DNA of 64,000 bases. It comes from Glandiceps talaboti (Eukaryota; Hemichordata; Enteropneusta; Spengelidae). Both the position numbers and the translations under genes were made by a program. The notes under the pieces are model-generated. The model was not told the DNA's origin. It saw only the letters and a program-made list of their open reading frames with translations, and ran no database searches. Numbering within the stretch: the first letter of the stretch is position 1; each line of letters starts with the position of its first letter. The stretch covers positions 31,576,676 to 31,640,675 of the forward strand of contig NC_135550.1 in assembly GCF_964340395.1 (NCBI RefSeq). The letters run 5' to 3'. Positions 60,255 through 64,000 of the stretch are shown here, piece after piece.

Positions 60255-62084
60255 TTATTATTATTATTATTATTATTTATTTCAGGCCAGCAGCCCATAC
60301 AAATAAAAAGAAAAGAAAAAGAAAGCACTAAAATGTAACACTGAAGTGAAAACCTTCCATAAATTAAAGTCTAAAAAGTACAAAAAGCACTAATAAAGAA
60401 TCGACCTAAAGTGTTTCCAAAAGTTAGAATGGAAATAGGAATCGGAATATACACAACTGTAAATAACAGTATTCTTGCTGTCCATTAAACGTTCACAAAA
60501 TGTAAATAACAACTTACGTTGCAATGAAGTAAAGTTGAGGATATTCCTAATTACAAAATTATGACTGATACTAACATCACGTTTACGATCAAAAATCAAA
60601 CGCAACGCATTATGATAGGCCACTTTCAAGGTGGATATCTGTTTAGTGCTATAGTTACACCACACGTTAATACAATACATACTATACAGGAAACTTTTTA
60701 AAAGGGTACATTTCATATTTTGAGAGCAATGACAGAAGTTACGTACGATCAAATTGGCTCGAGCATATACACAACGAAGCTGCCTTTGTATATCTGCATT
60801 GTCCTCCCCTGATGAAGACACAATATAACCTAGGTACTGTTTAGTACTCACAAACTGCAGAGGTTTGCCATATAGCAATACGCGGGGAATTCTACCCGGT
60901 TTCCAAGACTTCGGGAAAATAGCCATACATTCTGTTTTGGTAGTATGAAAGAGAATATCGTGGTCATTTCCATAATGCTCGCAAATACCTATCAATTTGC
61001 ACAATGCTTTCGCTGAAGGACAAATCAAAACTAGATCATCTGCATAGAATAAGTGGTTTATGACAGTGTTTACCAAGTAACATCCAGTGCGGGCCGACTG
61101 AAGCTTCGTACTAAGATCATCGCAATATACAGCAAAAAGCTTAGGTGAAATAATGCTACCTTGTCGAACACCATTACTAACATTGAAGGGGTTTGACACT
61201 GCAGAAGCCCAACGTACAAAAAATAATTGTTTACTGTACCAATAGTGTAAAATGCGGGCTATAAATGATGGAATGCCTCTACAAATCAATTTTCTAAATA
61301 ATGTCCAATGATTAATCCTATCAAAAGCCTTTGTAACGTCCATGAAACACAAAAATACAGGTGTATTATGTCTCTTGTAAAAATCCATAATTTTTTTGAG
61401 TACAAAAATACACATATCTGTAGAGTGATTACTTTTAAATCCAAATTGTAGATTGCTGGTTTCAATTAAAGTTACAATACGTGATAAAAAACACAATTCC
61501 AACAATTTCAAAATGGCCGTTATCAATGCGATAGGCCTATAATTATCCGCTGATGTAAGGTCCACACGAGTCCAAACAATGGGCCTGATTTGGGTCTGCC
61601 ATTTACCACCCACATTTTGAAAGCATCCCGAGCAGCACATGCTCATTCCATCCGGGAACAGCATTGAAACCAGATTCATTGAACGTTGAAGTAGGAATAC
61701 AATTGTTGGCAGCTGATTTAAGACATGTAACGATGTAAAACGTCTGTAACCCACGCAGGTGGTCAACGTTCTTACAATTCGGATCACGACACACAAAAAC
61801 TTCACTGGGCATTTCAAGATTGCGTAATAAATGGCCAGTTAGATTCTTATAGGTACATAAATTATGTGGCGTAGCTTTACTCCAATTAGTTGTACTATTG
61901 GGGTTGCACATATTGTGCTGAATAGGTTCAGCATGAACTAAACCATCTGTTTTTATACTGACATATAAAGGAAAGTGATCAGAAGAAATAAAATCGTAAA
62001 GAATACGAACATCGGAAAATGCATTGTGTACCGCATGGGTACTTACAATATGGTCTAACCAATATGGTCTAATATGGTCTAACA
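60255..62084 (-). mobile_element. Non-LTR retrotransposon copy 1 (APE endonuclease end plus reverse transcriptase), decayed
   Basis: Minus-strand element whose 3' end has an (AAT)n tail (plus-strand ATTATT run 60255-60280). The frame 60390-61817 encodes a reverse transcriptase: NYRPIALITAILKLLE, QFGFKSNHSTDMCIF, FMDVTKAFDRINHW, NGVRQGSIISPKLFAVYCDDL and the catalytic FYADDLVL. A second frame, 61603-62085, carries the end of an AP-like endonuclease (SSDHFPLYVSI) and the linker VPGWNEHV, typical of CR1/L2/Jockey-like elements. Relative to copy 2 there is an internal deletion at about 61556 of roughly 520 bp, which fuses out-of-frame sequence. The catalytic YADD is intact, but the element is 5'-truncated, deleted and frameshifted, so it should be dead. 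Confidence 0.9.
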
Positions 62085-63112
62085 ATATACACAGCTAGTA
62101 GTAGAAATCTACTCACTTAATACAGACAACCAGCATACATACACAGCTAGTAGTAGAAATCTACAGGCGACCAGTATACATACACAGCTAGTAGTAGAAA
62201 TCTACTCACTTAATACAGGCAACCAATATACATACACAGCTAGTAGTAGAAATCTACTCACTTAATACAGGCAACCAATATACATACACAGCTAGTAGTA
62301 GAAATCTACTCACTTAATACAGGCGACCAGTATATATACACAGCTAGTAGTAGAAATCTACTCACTTAATACAGACAACCAGTATACATACACAGCTAGT
62401 AGTAGAAATCTACAGGCGACCAGTATACATACACAGCTAGTAGTAGAAATCTACTCACTTAATACAGGCAACCAATATACATACACAGCTAGTAGTAGAA
62501 ATCCACTCACTTAATGCAGACAACCGGTATACATACACAGCTAGTAGTAGAAATCTACTCACTTAATTAATACAGACAACCAGCATACATACACAGCTAG
62601 TAGTAGAAATCTACAGGCGACCAGTATACATACACAGCTAGTAGTAGAAATCAACCAATATACACAGCTAGTAGTAGAAATCTACTCACTTAATACAGGC
62701 AACCAATAAACATACACAGCTAGTAGTAGAAATCTACTCACTTAATACAGGCAACCAATAAACATACACAGCTAGTAGTAGAAATCTACTCACTTAATAC
62801 AGGCAACCAATATACATACACAGCTAGTAGTAGAAATCCACTCACTTAATACAGGCAACCAGTATACATACACAGCTAGTAGTAGAAATCTACTCACTTA
62901 ATACAGGCAACCAATAAACATACACAGCTAGTAGTAGAAATCTACTCACTTAATACAGACAACCAGTATACATACACAGCTAGTAGTAGAAATCCACTCA
63001 CTTAATACAGACAACCAGTATACATACACAGCTAGTAGTAGAAATCTACTCACTTAATACAGGCAACCAATATACATACACAGCTAGTAGTAGAAATCTA
63101 CTCACTTAATAC
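62085..63112. repeat. 52-bp satellite array, second block
   Basis: Same unit as 59505-60254, about 20 copies. It includes shortened units (TCTACAGGCGACCAGTATAC) and variants (AATAAACATACA, ATCCACTCAC, TTAATTAATACAG). It begins directly after a small TATGGTCTAA triplication at the 5' edge of retrotransposon copy 1 and ends inside or next to copy 2. Confidence 0.95.
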
Positions 63113-64000
63113 AGGATATGTCACAAACTGTGTACCAATAGTGTAAAATGCGGGCTATAAATGATGGAATGCCTCTACAAATCAATTTTCTAAATAATGT
63201 CCAATGATTAATCCTATCAAAAGCCTTTGTAGCGTCCATGAAACACAAAAATACAGGTGTATATGTCTCTTGTAAAAATCCATAATTTCTTTGAGTACAA
63301 AAATACACATATCTGTAGAGTGATTACTTTTAAATCCAAATTGTAGATCGCTGGTTTCAATTAAAGTTACAATACGTGATAAAATACACAATTCCAACAA
63401 TTTCGAAATGGCCGTTACCAATGCGATAGGCCTATAATTACCTGCTGATGTAAGGTCCTTAGACTTGTCTTTCACAATGGGACAAATAACTGCATGCATA
63501 AACATCTCTGGTAAAAAACCATGGATGAAAAAGCTGGTAAAACACAAGCTCAGAATAACAGTAAGAATAGGGTCAGCATAAATCAGGTGCTCCGAGGCGA
63601 TGCCATCATTACCACATGCTTTTCCCTTTTCAAGTTTGTTTACACACTCTTTAATCTCATTGGCAGTAACCACCATTGTATCATGAAAATCAACTCTGTC
63701 AAACGTGGACAAAACAAATACTTTATCACAACTGTTTTTGACAGAATTAAGTAGACTCTCATAATGTTTTTTCCACATGTTTGCTATATTTTCATGACCA
63801 TTACTACCACCCACACTGGTTGGAAGAGTGGAATGGCCACCCATCGTAATATGCACTGAATTCCAAAACTTACGTGAACCCCCAAGTGTTAAGTTATTGG
63901 CCATGGCATCAGCCCTAGCTTTACCCTCATCTCTTTTACATGATCTAAGGGCCTGTTTAAATTTAGTATGGGTTTTCCACACGAGTCCAAACAATGGGCC
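63113..64000 (-). mobile_element. Non-LTR retrotransposon copy 2, partial, runs off the window
   Basis: From about 63131 it is closely similar to copy 1 from 61239. The 3' half (including YADD and the tail) is absent, replaced by the satellite. The frame 63182-63994 covers the linker and the first reverse transcriptase motifs (SRKFWNSV, CGNDGIASEHL, NYRPIALVTAISKLLE, FKSNHSTDMCIF). A one-base deletion near 63260 (GTATATG against GTATTATG in copy 1) shifts the frame before the FMDATKAFDRINHW motif. Copy 2 keeps the about 520 bp missing from copy 1. Confidence 0.88.

Noticed and set aside
59505-63112. CRISPR-like array of CTAGTAGTAGAAATCTA repeats
   Set aside because: The spacing sequence is itself repeated (52-bp satellite), with only shortened or point-variant units.

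Overview
The window is eukaryotic (metazoan) nuclear DNA. It is AT-rich, full of micro- and minisatellites, and its genes are split by introns with consensus splice sites. The two well-preserved spliced genes are close to their vertebrate orthologues. Two single-exon Toll-like receptors have one C-terminal cysteine cluster and a TLR1/2-like TIR domain. Three minisatellites run across exon-intron junctions, a pattern I recall being described in amphioxus as 'mirage minisatellites'. Together these suggest an invertebrate deuterostome, most likely a cephalochordate (Branchiostoma-like). The species call is inference.

Layout. (1) 1-3421, + strand: the 3' part of a gene with two cysteine-rich VWC-like modules, each built from two phase-matched exons. 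A 36-bp minisatellite lies in its last intron. (2) 6124-17707, - strand: a complete ten-exon TAF6L gene (SAGA-type histone-fold/HEAT subunit, about 639 aa). Its intron 7 is mostly a 41-copy, 66-bp array whose unit contains the exon 8 splice acceptor. (3) 18096-24150: a large inverted duplication. Each arm (about 570 bp) holds the first two exons of the same unrecognised gene. The left arm is head-to-head with TAF6L; the right arm faces a CpG-containing segment upstream of pyruvate carboxylase. (4) 30476-54952, + strand: a complete pyruvate carboxylase gene, 18 coding exons, about 1189 aa, all phases matching, one GC-AG intron. Two of its splice donors are amplified in tandem arrays (44-bp and 32-bp units). 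(5) 35618-42614, - strand: two intact tandem TLR genes nested antisense inside one 8.6-kb PC intron. (6) 58347-58916, + strand: the first exons of an unrecognised gene, perhaps encoding a mitochondrial protein. (7) 59505-64000: a 52-bp satellite array interleaved with two decayed copies of one APE-type non-LTR retrotransposon.

The host genes are functionally unrelated: transcription co-activator, anaplerotic mitochondrial enzyme, innate immune receptors, extracellular protein. The most notable theme is architectural. Tandem amplification has captured splice junctions three times in two genes, and nested and inverted duplications create shared-promoter and antisense arrangements. Smaller mobile elements are a tRNA-derived SINE, foldback MITE-like elements and a possible TTA-flanked DNA transposon remnant.
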